NCBI GenBank assembly: GCA_947253885.1
Contig: CAMYAO010000006.1
Span: 1-64,000, forward strand
Source of the DNA: an uncultured Clostridium sp.
GTDB taxonomy: Bacteria > Bacillota > Clostridia > Lachnospirales > Lachnospiraceae
Reading direction: 5' to 3'
DNA length: 64,000 bases
The position numbers and the translations under genes were made by a program. The notes below the pieces were generated by a model. It saw nothing but the letters and a program-made list of their open reading frames with translations, was not told the origin of the DNA and made no database searches. How positions within the stretch are numbered: the first letter of the stretch is position 1; each line of letters begins with the position of its first letter. This document shows positions 17,455 through 26,232 of the stretch, piece after piece.

Positions 17455-18522
17455 TTAGGAATGTTGGATATCTTCGATCAGATTGGTAATAGTGGAGATG
17501 GCATCTAATTGTTTTGAGTTTTCCATGGTTGCAATGTAGGTGCGTCGTTCTTGCCAAACGGTGTGAATGGCTTCTAGTAAGCTTTGATCCGTAAGTTTTT
17601 CTTCTTCTAAAACATAACTGAATCCCTGTTTTTGGAAGGAATTTGCATTTAGAATCTGATCTCCACGGCTGGCAGCTAAAGAAAGCGGAATCAGAATATT
17701 CGGTTTGTGAAGTGCCAGAAGTTCACAGATTGCATTAGCTCCGGCTCTGGAGATTACGAGATCTGCAGCGGCAAGGTAATCTTTCATTTCTTCACTGGCA
17801 TATTCATATTGTCTGTAATTCGGCAGTGAGTCACAGGCAGTATCTAACTTATCTTTCCCGCACAGATGAATGATTTGATATTGCTGAGTAAGGATCGGAA
17901 GCTGTTTTCGAATGGTGTCATTTAGGAACACGGAACCGGTACTCCCCCCTACTACCAGTAAAATCGGCAATTTATCTGTGAAACCGGTTAATGTCAGAGC
18001 GCGATCTTTATCTCCTTTAAACAACTCCTCTCGGATAGGACTACCGGTTAAAACGGCTGTATTTTCCGGAAGATGTGCAATTGTTTCCGGAAAATTACAG
18101 CAGACCTTGGAAGCTGCCGGAATGGCGATTCGATTTGCCAGGCCGGGAGTAATGTCCGATTCATGTATAATACTCGGAACATGGAGATGTTTTGCGGCTA
18201 AAATAACCGGAACACTGACGAATCCGCCTTTTGAAAAGACAACATCCGGTTGAATCTTTTTAATCAATCTACGGGCTTCAAAATATCCTTTTACAACCTT
18301 GAACGGATCTGTAAAGTTTTTGATATCAAGATATCGACGCAATTTTCCGGAAGAAATTCCGTGATAGGGGATGTTTAAGTCGGTAATCAATTCTTTTTCG
18401 ATGCCGTTTTTTGAGCCGATGTAAAAAATGGAATAGCCCATTTCCTTTAAACGGGGCATTAGTGCAATATTGGGGGTTACATGTCCGGCAGTTCCTCCTC
18501 CCGTCATGATAATTCGTTTCAT
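17455..18522 (-). CDS. murG: MurG, lipid II N-acetylglucosaminyltransferase
   Basis: Membrane-associated GT28 glycosyltransferase that adds GlcNAc to lipid I to form lipid II. 355 residues with the N-terminal GGGTAGHVTPN loop (8-18), SKGGFVSVP, HESD, and the C-terminal GGSTGS and SRAGANAICELLAL nucleotide-binding segments. It stands alone here rather than in a cell-wall (dcw) cluster, as in some clostridia; it could be the sole copy or a second one. AAAGGAGACCTGAT precedes the ATG. Confidence 0.93.
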   Translation of the reverse strand: MKRIIMTGGGTAGHVTPNIALMPRLKEMGYSIFYIGSKNGIEKELITDLNIPYHGISSGKLRRYLDIKNFTDPFKVVKGYFEARRLIKKIQPDVVFSKGGFVSVPVILAAKHLHVPSIIHESDITPGLANRIAIPAASKVCCNFPETIAHLPENTAVLTGSPIREELFKGDKDRALTLTGFTDKLPILLVVGGSTGSVFLNDTIRKQLPILTQQYQIIHLCGKDKLDTACDSLPNYRQYEYASEEMKDYLAAADLVISRAGANAICELLALHKPNILIPLSLAASRGDQILNANSFQKQGFSYVLEEEKLTDQSLLEAIHTVWQERRTYIATMENSKQLDAISTITNLIEDIQHS

Positions 18523-18650
18523 ATCAGGTCTCCTTTTTATAGGGTAGCGAGGTAGATAAATCCGCTACATTTACAATGTATCAGAAATAGATACACGATC
18601 AGTCAATTGTCAGTTGCAATTATACTCTGTGGAATATAATAGGGCAAGTC

Positions 18651-18678
18651 TTGCAGTAATTCGAAAATAGCTTATAAT
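18651..18678 (+). promoter_or_regulatory. pgi promoter
   Basis: TTGCAG (18651-18656), a 16-base spacer and TATAAT (18673-18678), 38 bases upstream of the pgi start. A second TATAAT at 18635-18640 with TTGCAA at 18614-18619 may be an additional start site. Confidence 0.6.
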
Positions 18679-18716
18679 AGTAGAAAGGTAAAATATGTAA
18701 CAGCTTAGGAGTGTAA

Positions 18717-20063
18717 ATGGAGCAAATTAGATTAAATTGTGACAAAATTTCAAACTTTATATCCGCTGAAGAATTCCGAGAAGCCGGATTGGCAGCAGAG
18801 CTTGCTAAAAAGAGACTGTTGGAAAAGACAGGGAAGGGCAGTGAATGCCTTGGTTGGGTAGATTGGCCTGAGTGTTGTGACATAGAAGAATTAAAGCAGA
18901 TCCAACGTTACGGAGATCAGATCCGGGAGGACTCAGAGGTACTGATCGTAATCGGAATCGGAGGTTCTTATCTCGGATCAAGAGCTGCTATTGAATATAT
19001 ATTACCTGATTTTTACAATCAATTATCAAAGGAGGAACGCGGAGCCCCTGAGATCTATTTTGCAGGACATCAACTGAGTGGAGCCTATATCAGATCTTTG
19101 ATCCGGATCATCGGAGATAGGGATTTTTCTGTGAATGTGATTTCAAAATCAGGAACAACTACGGAACCTTCGATTGCTTTTCGGATTTTTCACAATCTTT
19201 TAATAGAGAGATACGGAAAAGAAGGTGCAGGCAAAAGAATATATGCTACAACAGATGATAATAGCGGATCTTTGAGACAGATGTCTGAGAAATACGGGTA
19301 TCGTACTTTGACGATTCCGGAGCAGATCGGAGGACGTTTTTCTGTTTTAACTGCAGTAGGAATGCTTCCGATTGTAGTGGCAGGTGGAGATATTTTCCGA
19401 ATGCTGGAAGGTGCAAGAGTCCTTTCTAAAGAGTTTAAGGAAAAAGCGTTTCTGGAAAACGACGCGTTAAAGTATGCTGCAATTCGAAATATTTTTTATC
19501 ATCAGGGAAAACGAGTAGAGATTCTTGCCGGTCATGGACCATGTCTCCATTTTTTAGAAGAATGGTGGAAGCAGTTATTTGGGGAAAGTGAGGGAAAAGA
19601 CAAAAAAGGAATTTTCCCAGCAGCGATTGATTTGACGACCGATCTTCATTCCATCGGACAGACTATTCAGGACGGTTCTCGGATTTTATTTGAAACGATT
19701 TTAAATATTGACGAGATGGAAAGTGTTTTTATCATAGAGCCGGATGAGGATAATATGGATAATTTGAATTATCTGGCAGGGAAAAGTATATCCGATATAA
19801 ATGAATGCTCAATTCAGGGTACACTTTTGGCTCATAATGATGGTGGAACACCGAGCATGGTGATACATATTCCTAATAAGGACATCTATTATTTAGGACA
19901 GTTATTTTATTTCTTTGAATTTTCTGTCGCAATCAGTGGGTATATGCTGGGCGTTAATCCGTTTAATCAGCCCGGAGTAGAAGCATATAAAGCAAATACC
20001 TTTGCATTACTCGGGAAACCGGGATATGAAGAAGGAAAAGAGGCCTTGAAAAAACGTTTATAG
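18717..20063 (+). CDS. pgi: Glucose-6-phosphate isomerase
   Basis: Interconverts glucose 6-phosphate and fructose 6-phosphate in glycolysis. 448 residues, the usual length of the Firmicutes form, with GIGGSYLGSRAA near residue 81, SKSGTTTEP near 143 and GQTIQDGSR near 313. TAGGAG ribosome site. The nfeD gene follows after 21 bases, suggesting co-transcription. Confidence 0.95.
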   Translation: MEQIRLNCDKISNFISAEEFREAGLAAELAKKRLLEKTGKGSECLGWVDWPECCDIEELKQIQRYGDQIREDSEVLIVIGIGGSYLGSRAAIEYILPDFYNQLSKEERGAPEIYFAGHQLSGAYIRSLIRIIGDRDFSVNVISKSGTTTEPSIAFRIFHNLLIERYGKEGAGKRIYATTDDNSGSLRQMSEKYGYRTLTIPEQIGGRFSVLTAVGMLPIVVAGGDIFRMLEGARVLSKEFKEKAFLENDALKYAAIRNIFYHQGKRVEILAGHGPCLHFLEEWWKQLFGESEGKDKKGIFPAAIDLTTDLHSIGQTIQDGSRILFETILNIDEMESVFIIEPDEDNMDNLNYLAGKSISDINECSIQGTLLAHNDGGTPSMVIHIPNKDIYYLGQLFYFFEFSVAISGYMLGVNPFNQPGVEAYKANTFALLGKPGYEEGKEALKKRL

Positions 20064-20084
20064 TTTCAGAAAGGAGGCTTAAAT

Positions 20085-20552
20085 ATGGATGGTTTATTAG
20101 AATTATTGAAACAGCCGGCATGGTTTTGGCTTGTTGTAACCGTCATTTTAGTTCTGATTGAACTGCTTACAGTGGGATTAACCACAATCTGGTTTGCAGG
20201 AGGTGGTGTGGTTGCTATGATCGCATCCGTTGCAGGCGCAGATCTGTGTGTATCCTTTATACTGTTTTTAGTAGTATCTATTGCGTTGTTGTTGACTGTT
20301 CGACCTTATGCAAAAAAGCAATTTAATGTAAAGAGAACGAAAACCAATGCAGATCGTCTGGTCGGTCAGGAAGGAATTGTACTGGAAGCAATCGATAATA
20401 TTACGGCTACCGGACGGGTAACGGTTATGGGACAGGAGTGGGCAGCAAAAACAGCTGACGAGAGTAAGCTTCCTGTTGGAGAAAGAGTTCAGATTTTATC
20501 TATTTCAGGGGTAAAGCTAATTGTCAAAAGGACAAGGGAGGAGGGTTTATGA
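20085..20552 (+). CDS. NfeD-family membrane protein
   Basis: 155 residues: two to three hydrophobic helices in the first 75 residues, then a C-terminal OB-fold-like domain (VGQEGIVLEAIDN... GRVTVMGQEWAAK). NfeD proteins work with SPFH/stomatin partners in membrane microdomains. The stop overlaps the start of the SPFH gene by 4 bases, which strongly supports partnership. Confidence 0.88.
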   Translation: MDGLLELLKQPAWFWLVVTVILVLIELLTVGLTTIWFAGGGVVAMIASVAGADLCVSFILFLVVSIALLLTVRPYAKKQFNVKRTKTNADRLVGQEGIVLEAIDNITATGRVTVMGQEWAAKTADESKLPVGERVQILSISGVKLIVKRTREEGL

Positions 20553-21469
20553 TTCCAATTTTAGTAGTGATTGTATTGATTATTGTGATCTTGGTCTCAT
20601 GTATTAAGATCGTACCGCAGGCAAATGCATTTGTGGTAGAACGTTTGGGCGCATATCAGGGAACATGGGATGTCGGTCTTCATTTTAAAATGCCCATCAT
20701 TGACCGTGTTGCAAAAAGAGTGCTTTTAAAAGAGCAGGTAGTGGATTTTGCTCCTCAACCGGTAATTACAAAAGATAATGTTACCATGCGGATTGATACA
20801 GTAGTGTATTTTCAGATTACAGATCCGAAACTGTATGCGTACGGAGTGGAAAATCCGATTATGGCAATTGAAAATCTGACAGCGACTACACTGCGTAATA
20901 TTATCGGTGATCTGGAATTAGATGAAACATTAACCAGTCGTGAAACGATTAATACAAAGATGCGGTCTTCTCTTGATATCGCAACGGATCCATGGGGAAT
21001 TAAAGTAAACAGGGTAGAGTTGAAGAATATTATTCCTCCTCAGGCAATTCAGGATGCAATGGAAAAACAGATGAAGGCGGAGCGTGAACGAAGAGAAGCA
21101 ATTCTTCGAGCAGAAGGTGAGAAGAAATCAACGGTTCTGGTTGCGGAAGGTAATAAAGAATCCGCTATTTTAGATGCGGAAGCGGAAAAGCAGGCTGCAA
21201 TCTTGCGCGCGGAAGCAAAAAAAGAAGCTACAATCAAAGAAGCGGAAGGTCAGGCAGAGGCAATTCTTCGTATTCAACAGGCGAATGCGGACGGTTTGAG
21301 ATTTTTAAAAGAGGCGGCACCGGACGATGCGGTACTTCGCTTAAAGAGTTTAGAGGCATTTGCGAAGGCTGCGGACGGGAAGGCGTCTAAGATCATTATT
21401 CCATCTGAAATACAGGGAATTGCAGGTTTGGCAAAATCTGTAGTAGAGGTTGCAAAAGAAGATAAATAA
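20549..21469 (+). CDS. SPFH/band 7 protein (stomatin/QmcA-like)
   Basis: 306 residues: N-terminal membrane anchor (ILVVIVLIIVILVSCI), SPFH domain to about 190, then an Ala/Glu/Lys-rich coiled coil (AILRAEGEKKS, ILDAEAEKQ, ILRAEAKKE) and a C-terminal tail. Forms oligomeric membrane scaffolds affecting protease or lipid-domain function. Paired with nfeD by a 4-base overlap. Followed by a strong terminator. Confidence 0.92.
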   Translation: MIPILVVIVLIIVILVSCIKIVPQANAFVVERLGAYQGTWDVGLHFKMPIIDRVAKRVLLKEQVVDFAPQPVITKDNVTMRIDTVVYFQITDPKLYAYGVENPIMAIENLTATTLRNIIGDLELDETLTSRETINTKMRSSLDIATDPWGIKVNRVELKNIIPPQAIQDAMEKQMKAERERREAILRAEGEKKSTVLVAEGNKESAILDAEAEKQAAILRAEAKKEATIKEAEGQAEAILRIQQANADGLRFLKEAAPDDAVLRLKSLEAFAKAADGKASKIIIPSEIQGIAGLAKSVVEVAKEDK

Positions 21470-21474
21470 GCAAG

Positions 21475-21506
21475 ATAGGGCTGTCTTTTGGACAGCCCTA
21501 TTGTAT
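21475..21506 (+). terminator. Terminator after the SPFH gene
   Basis: Perfect 11-base stem ATAGGGCTGTC / GACAGCCCTAT with a TTTTG loop and a short T-rich tail. Confidence 0.85.
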
Positions 21507-21547
21507 CTGTGATAACAGTTTGTTGTCACAATACGTGTTCGGAGGTT

Positions 21548-21571
21548 GAATGCTGCGAGAAGCATTCTTTT
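21548..21571 (+). promoter_or_regulatory. Hairpin with T-run in the argF leader
   Basis: GAATGCT / AGCATTC stem around a GCGAGA loop, followed by TTTT, 22 bases before the argF start codon. It could be a weak terminator or attenuator of argF; no leader peptide rich in Arg was seen. Confidence 0.35.
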
Positions 21572-21592
21572 CTATCGGATAAGGAGGTCAAA

Positions 21593-22567
21593 ATGAAGCA
21601 TTTTTTAAAGTTATTAGATTTTACAAGTGAAGAAATTCTGGATTTTATCCGGTTGGCAAAAGAATTAAAAGAAAAGAAAAAGAACGGGATTCCTCATGAA
21701 GAGTTAAAGGGGAAAAATGTTGCTCTTATTTTTGAAAAAACAAGTACGCGAACCAGATGTTCTTTTGAGGTGGCGGCTGCCGATCTTGGAATGCATTCTA
21801 CTTTTTTAGATCCGTCTGCTTCGCAGATTGGAAAGAAAGAAAGCATAGCAGACACTGCTCGCGTATTGGGAAGAATGTATGATGGAATTGAATATCGCGG
21901 ATTTGAGCAGGCAATTGTGGAAGAATTGGCGGATTATGCAGGAGTTCCGGTATGGAACGGGTTGACGAATGAGTTTCATCCTACACAGATGATAGCAGAT
22001 GCACTTACCATTCAGGAAGAGTTCGGAAGATTAAAGGGGATTAAGCTGGCATATATGGGAGATGCCCGTTATAATATGGGAAACTCACTAATGGTGTTGT
22101 CGGCAAAGCTCGGAATGCATTTTGTGGCATGCACGAACAAAAAATATTTTCCTCAGGAGGATCTGGTGGAGCAGTGTCGTGAAATTGCAGAACAGACAGG
22201 CGGAAGTATCACTTTAACGGAAGATGCACATGTCGGTGTTAAAGGTGCTGATGTAATCTATACAGATGTATGGGTTTCAATGGGAGAACCGGATTCGATC
22301 TGGGAGACTCGTATTAAAGAGTTGATGCCATATCAGGTAAATAAGGAATTGATGGAAGCTGCCGGACCTCAAGTAAGATTTATGCATTGCCTGCCGGCAT
22401 TTCATGATCTGAACACTACAATCGGACAGCAGATTTTTGAAAAATTCGGTTGGAAAGAATTGGAAGTTACCAACGAAGTATTTGAAAGTCCACAGTCTAT
22501 TGTATTTGATGAGGCGGAAAACAGGATGCATTCGATCAAAGCGATTATGCTGGCATCTTTTCGATAA
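21593..22567 (+). CDS. argF: Ornithine carbamoyltransferase
   Basis: Joins carbamoyl phosphate and ornithine to citrulline (arginine synthesis or, in reverse, arginine breakdown). 324 residues from ATG at 21593, chosen because AAGGAGG lies 7 bases upstream; the longer open frame from 21488 overlaps the preceding terminator. STRTR carbamoyl phosphate loop near residue 46, FHPTQ near 123, a DARYNMGNS segment, and the HCLPA ornithine motif near 262. No other arginine gene is next to it. Confidence 0.93.
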   Translation: MKHFLKLLDFTSEEILDFIRLAKELKEKKKNGIPHEELKGKNVALIFEKTSTRTRCSFEVAAADLGMHSTFLDPSASQIGKKESIADTARVLGRMYDGIEYRGFEQAIVEELADYAGVPVWNGLTNEFHPTQMIADALTIQEEFGRLKGIKLAYMGDARYNMGNSLMVLSAKLGMHFVACTNKKYFPQEDLVEQCREIAEQTGGSITLTEDAHVGVKGADVIYTDVWVSMGEPDSIWETRIKELMPYQVNKELMEAAGPQVRFMHCLPAFHDLNTTIGQQIFEKFGWKELEVTNEVFESPQSIVFDEAENRMHSIKAIMLASFR

Positions 22568-22591
22568 GATAGATATTGCAGGGAGAAAATT

Positions 22592-23569
22592 GTGAAAGAA
22601 AAGATTCTGGAAGCATTGAAAAACAGCAAGGATTTTATTAGCGGACAAGAATTGAGTGAGAAGTTTCAAGTATCCCGTACTGCTATCTGGAAAGCAATCC
22701 GAAGTTTAAAAGAGCAGGGATATGAGGTTGAGGCAGTAAGAAATAAAGGATATCGTCTACTTTTTTTGCCGGATTTATTGACAAAAGACAGAATAGAGGA
22801 TACATTACAGACAAAATGGGCGGGACATCCGACCCGATATTTTGATAGTTTGGATTCTACTAATAACTATGCAAAAAAGGCAGCAGAGAACGGAGCAGTA
22901 TCCGGAACGCTGATCGTTTCAGATATTCAAACTGCCGGACGAGGCAGAAAAGGGAGGTTTTGGATATCTCCAAAAGGGAGCGGCATATGGATGTCGCTGA
23001 TTTTAAAGCCCGATATTGCACCATACCATGCCTCTATGTTAACCTTGGTAATGGCTTTAGCGACAACAAGAGCTATACGGGAGATTTCCGGTATAACTGT
23101 CGGTATCAAATGGCCGAATGATCTGGTGGTTGAAGGGAAGAAGATTTGCGGTATCCTGACAGAAATGAGTGCAGATCCGGATCAGATCAACCACATTGTC
23201 ATTGGTGTGGGGATCAATGTAGGATGTATGGATTTTTCAGAAGAAATCCGTGTAGTTGCCACCAGTATAGCAGAGCATACGCAAACGGAATTTTCCAGAG
23301 CAGATTTAATAGCAAGAATTCTGTTTCAATTTGAAGCGGTTTACGATACTTTTATACAGACAGAGGATCTGTCCGGTCTTATGGAGGAATATAATGCACT
23401 TCTTTTAAACTGTGATAAAGAGGTAAAGATACTGGATCCGAAGGGATCTTATGAAGCACTTGCACTTGGAATCAATGAACAGGGAGAACTTTTGGTATGG
23501 GTAGAGGACGAATTACGAAAAATAACAGCAGGAGAGGTATCAGTACGAGGTATTTACGGATACGTGTAA
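22592..23569 (+). CDS. birA: BirA, biotin-protein ligase and biotin repressor
   Basis: 325 residues with an N-terminal helix-turn-helix (residues 15-60: ELSEKFQVSRTAIWKAIRSL) and a C-terminal ligase domain with GRGRKGRFW (biotinoyl-AMP loop), KWPNDL and GVGINV. Attaches biotin to carboxylases and, with the HTH, can repress biotin genes. GTG start with GGGAG upstream. It is followed after 3 bases by the small conserved gene at 23573. Confidence 0.94.
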   Translation: MKEKILEALKNSKDFISGQELSEKFQVSRTAIWKAIRSLKEQGYEVEAVRNKGYRLLFLPDLLTKDRIEDTLQTKWAGHPTRYFDSLDSTNNYAKKAAENGAVSGTLIVSDIQTAGRGRKGRFWISPKGSGIWMSLILKPDIAPYHASMLTLVMALATTRAIREISGITVGIKWPNDLVVEGKKICGILTEMSADPDQINHIVIGVGINVGCMDFSEEIRVVATSIAEHTQTEFSRADLIARILFQFEAVYDTFIQTEDLSGLMEEYNALLLNCDKEVKILDPKGSYEALALGINEQGELLVWVEDELRKITAGEVSVRGIYGYV

Positions 23570-23572
23570 AGA

Positions 23573-23911
23573 ATGGAAGAAAATAAAATTATATTGTGTG
23601 CCAGCAGTGCGTACACAAAGAAATACTATTTAAATCCGGAATTTGAGGGATTGCCCGAGGGCATAAAGGATGAATTAAAAATTATATGTGTTCTGTTTAC
23701 AGAGGACATCGGAGGAACTTTAACACTTCAATTTAATGAAGACGGAAATTTAGAAATGGAAACTGCCTGTGAAGAAGAGGACCTTTTGTATGATGATATC
23801 GGAAGTGTTCTGAAAATCAAGCAGATTCGAAATGAGAAAACGGAATTATTAGAGGCGCTGGAAATGTTCTTTCGAGTATTTTATCTAAATGTGCCATTGG
23901 AGGATGCCTAA
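23573..23911 (+). CDS. Small conserved acidic protein (DUF6145-like), function unknown
   Basis: 112 residues, acidic, no membrane segment and no catalytic motif that I recognise. It is inserted between birA and coaX with 3 and 0 bases of spacing. I recall proteins of this size and place in Lachnospiraceae under DUF6145, but cannot verify it. Context suggests a link to cofactor genes only by operon membership. Confidence 0.7.
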   Translation: MEENKIILCASSAYTKKYYLNPEFEGLPEGIKDELKIICVLFTEDIGGTLTLQFNEDGNLEMETACEEEDLLYDDIGSVLKIKQIRNEKTELLEALEMFFRVFYLNVPLEDA

Positions 23912-24682
23912 ATGTTATTAACTGTAGATATCGGAAATACAAATATTACCTATGGGGTGTTTCATAAAGAGGATTTGATTACTACCTTTCGAATGACTAC
24001 CAAACATCCGAGAACTTCAGATGAATATGGAATGATTATCTGTGATCTTTTACAATATAATAATGTGGAACCGGGAGAGATTGGGGCAATTATTGTTGCA
24101 TCGGTTGTTCCGAATGTAATGCATTCCTTAAACAGTGCTTTTATCAAGTATTTTGGGGTAAAGCCTATTATTGTACAGGCGGGAATTAAAACGGGAATCC
24201 GTGTTGCAACCAAAAATCCGAGACAGATCGGAGCCGACCGTATTGTAGATGCGGCAGCTGCATTTGAATTGTATGGCGGTCCTGTCATAGTGATTGACTA
24301 CGGTACAGCAACGACCTATGATCTGGTAGATGAGGACGGATCTTTTGTGGCAGGAGTAACCGCTCCCGGAATCAGCAGTTCGGCACAGGCACTTTGGAGT
24401 CTGACCGCAAAACTTCCGGAGTTTGAAATCAAGAAACCGAAAACCATTCTGGCACAGGAAACTATTTCAAGTATGCAGGCAGGTCTGATGTATGGACAGG
24501 TCGGACAGGCGGAGTATATTATCCGGCATATGAAAGAAGAATCAAAGCTGGAAAATATCAAGGTAGTGGCAACCGGCGGTCTCGGTCGTATGATTGCACA
24601 GGAGACCAAATGTATAGATGTGTACGATCCGATGCTGACTTTAAAAGGAATGAAGTTAATTTACGATAAACAGGAAAGATAG
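23912..24682 (+). CDS. coaX: Type III pantothenate kinase
   Basis: Phosphorylates pantothenate in the first step of coenzyme A synthesis. 256 residues with the ASKHA-fold signatures [13 protein letters not shown] (phosphate 1, residues 5-17), [11 protein letters not shown] (about 109) and DYGTATTYD (phosphate 2, about 128). The start directly follows the previous stop. Functionally it fits with birA as a cofactor block. Confidence 0.95.
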   Translation: MLLTVDIGNTNITYGVFHKEDLITTFRMTTKHPRTSDEYGMIICDLLQYNNVEPGEIGAIIVASVVPNVMHSLNSAFIKYFGVKPIIVQAGIKTGIRVATKNPRQIGADRIVDAAAAFELYGGPVIVIDYGTATTYDLVDEDGSFVAGVTAPGISSSAQALWSLTAKLPEFEIKKPKTILAQETISSMQAGLMYGQVGQAEYIIRHMKEESKLENIKVVATGGLGRMIAQETKCIDVYDPMLTLKGMKLIYDKQER

Positions 24683-24689
24683 ACGATAA

Positions 24690-25655
24690 ATGGATAGATT
24701 ACAAATTGGCCCCGTAACACTGGACAACAATTTGGTTTTAGCTCCTATGGCAGGTGTAACCGACCTGCCTTTTCGTCTGCTCTGCAAAGAGCAGGGAGCC
24801 GGACTTCTTTGTATGGAGATGGTCAGTGCAAAGGCAATTTATTATAAAAACAAAAATACGGAGAAGTTGTTGGAAATTCACCCGAAAGAACATCCGGTAT
24901 CTTTGCAGCTGTTCGGTTCAGAGCCGGAACTGTTGGGAGAGATTGCGGCGCAAATAGAGGAACTTCCATTTGAGATTCTGGATTTTAATATGGGATGTCC
25001 TGTTCCGAAAATTGTAAATAATGGGGAAGGTTCTGCACTTATGAAGAATCCTAAGCTGGCGGGTGCCATTTTATCCGGTATGGTCAAGCATACAAAAAAA
25101 CCGGTAACGGTAAAGATTCGAAGCGGATTTGATGAATCGCATCAAAATGCGGTGGAAATTGCAAAGATTGCAGAAGACGCAGGCGTTGCAGCAATTGCAA
25201 TACACGGAAGAACCAGATCTCAATTTTATTCGGGACATGCAAACTGGGATATCATTCGACAGGTAAAAGAGGCGGTGTCGATCCCTGTGATCGGGAACGG
25301 AGATCTTCATAATGCAGAGGACGTACTTCGCATGAAACGGGAGACCGGTGCAGACGGTTTTATGATCGGACGTGCCGTACAGGGAAATCCATGGATCTTT
25401 AAGCAAATTTTATATAAATTGGAAACCGGAAAGGATCTTCAAAAACCGACCATGGATGAAATTAGGGAGATGATCTATCGTCATGCGAAATCTTTGATAG
25501 AAGTAAAGGGGGAATATATAGGAATTCGTGAGATGCGAAAGCACGCCGCCTGGTATACGGCAGGATGTCGTAATGCATCCAAGATTCGCGGGCAGATCAA
25601 TGGGGTAGAGTCTTTGGAGGCGTTGACAGAGCTGTTGGAAGGGTTTTCTCAGTAG
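24690..25655 (+). CDS. dusB: tRNA-dihydrouridine synthase (DusB family)
   Basis: FMN-dependent reductase of specific uridines in tRNA D-loops. 321 residues: LAPMAGVTDLPFR (FMN site, 17-29), FNMGCPVPK with the catalytic Cys near residue 100, KIRSG, HGRTR and GNGDL. Lies 7 bases downstream of coaX. Confidence 0.93.
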   Translation: MDRLQIGPVTLDNNLVLAPMAGVTDLPFRLLCKEQGAGLLCMEMVSAKAIYYKNKNTEKLLEIHPKEHPVSLQLFGSEPELLGEIAAQIEELPFEILDFNMGCPVPKIVNNGEGSALMKNPKLAGAILSGMVKHTKKPVTVKIRSGFDESHQNAVEIAKIAEDAGVAAIAIHGRTRSQFYSGHANWDIIRQVKEAVSIPVIGNGDLHNAEDVLRMKRETGADGFMIGRAVQGNPWIFKQILYKLETGKDLQKPTMDEIREMIYRHAKSLIEVKGEYIGIREMRKHAAWYTAGCRNASKIRGQINGVESLEALTELLEGFSQ

Positions 25656-25665
25656 TGCGGATTTC

Positions 25666-25694
25666 TTGACATTCGAATCTTTAATATTTATAAT
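25666..25694 (+). promoter_or_regulatory. Consensus sigma-A promoter of greA-lysS
   Basis: TTGACA (25666-25671), exactly 17 bases, TATAAT (25689-25694): a perfect housekeeping promoter, 43 bases before the greA start. Confidence 0.85.
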
Positions 25695-25737
25695 ATTAGG
25701 ATTGCTATAATTGATTAATTAGGAGGCATTTGCCATC

Positions 25738-26217
25738 ATGGAAAAGAAAACTATTTTAACGTATCAGGGTTTACAGAAACTGGAAGAAGAACTGCAGACC
25801 TTAAAAGTTGTAAAGCGTAAAGAAGTTGCGCAGAAAATTAAGGAAGCTCGTGAGCAGGGTGACTTATCAGAAAATGCGGAATATGATGCAGCAAAAGATG
25901 AGCAAAGAGATATTGAAACTCGTATTGAAGAAATCGAAAAGCTTCTTAAAAATGTAGAAGTTGTAGTAGAGGATGAAGTAGAGTTAGATAAGATCAGTGT
26001 AGGCTGCAAGGTTCATATTTTAGATGTAGAGTTTGATGAAGAAATGGCATATCAGATTGTAGGTGCAACAGAGGCAGACAGTCTGGACGGTAAAATTTCA
26101 AATGATTCCCCTGTAGGGGCTGCCTTGCTCGGACATAAGATCGGAGACACTGTGACTGTTGAGACAGAAGCAGGATGCTTTGATTATAAGGTATTACAGA
26201 TTGAACGTTCGCTTTAA
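25738..26217 (+). CDS. greA: Transcription elongation factor GreA
   Basis: Stimulates transcript cleavage by backtracked RNA polymerase. 159 residues: N-terminal coiled coil with the acidic tip (GDLSENAEYDAAKDEQ, 40-55) and a C-terminal FKBP-like domain (GHKIGDTVTVE). An AGGAGG site lies 11 bases before ATG. It precedes lysS by 15 bases. Confidence 0.95.
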   Translation: MEKKTILTYQGLQKLEEELQTLKVVKRKEVAQKIKEAREQGDLSENAEYDAAKDEQRDIETRIEEIEKLLKNVEVVVEDEVELDKISVGCKVHILDVEFDEEMAYQIVGATEADSLDGKISNDSPVGAALLGHKIGDTVTVETEAGCFDYKVLQIERSL

Positions 26218-26232
26218 ACAGAGAGGAGAATT

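Noticed and set aside
21488..21592. N-terminal extension of ornithine carbamoyltransferase
   Set aside because: It overlaps the SPFH terminator and family members begin at the position of the ATG at 21593.
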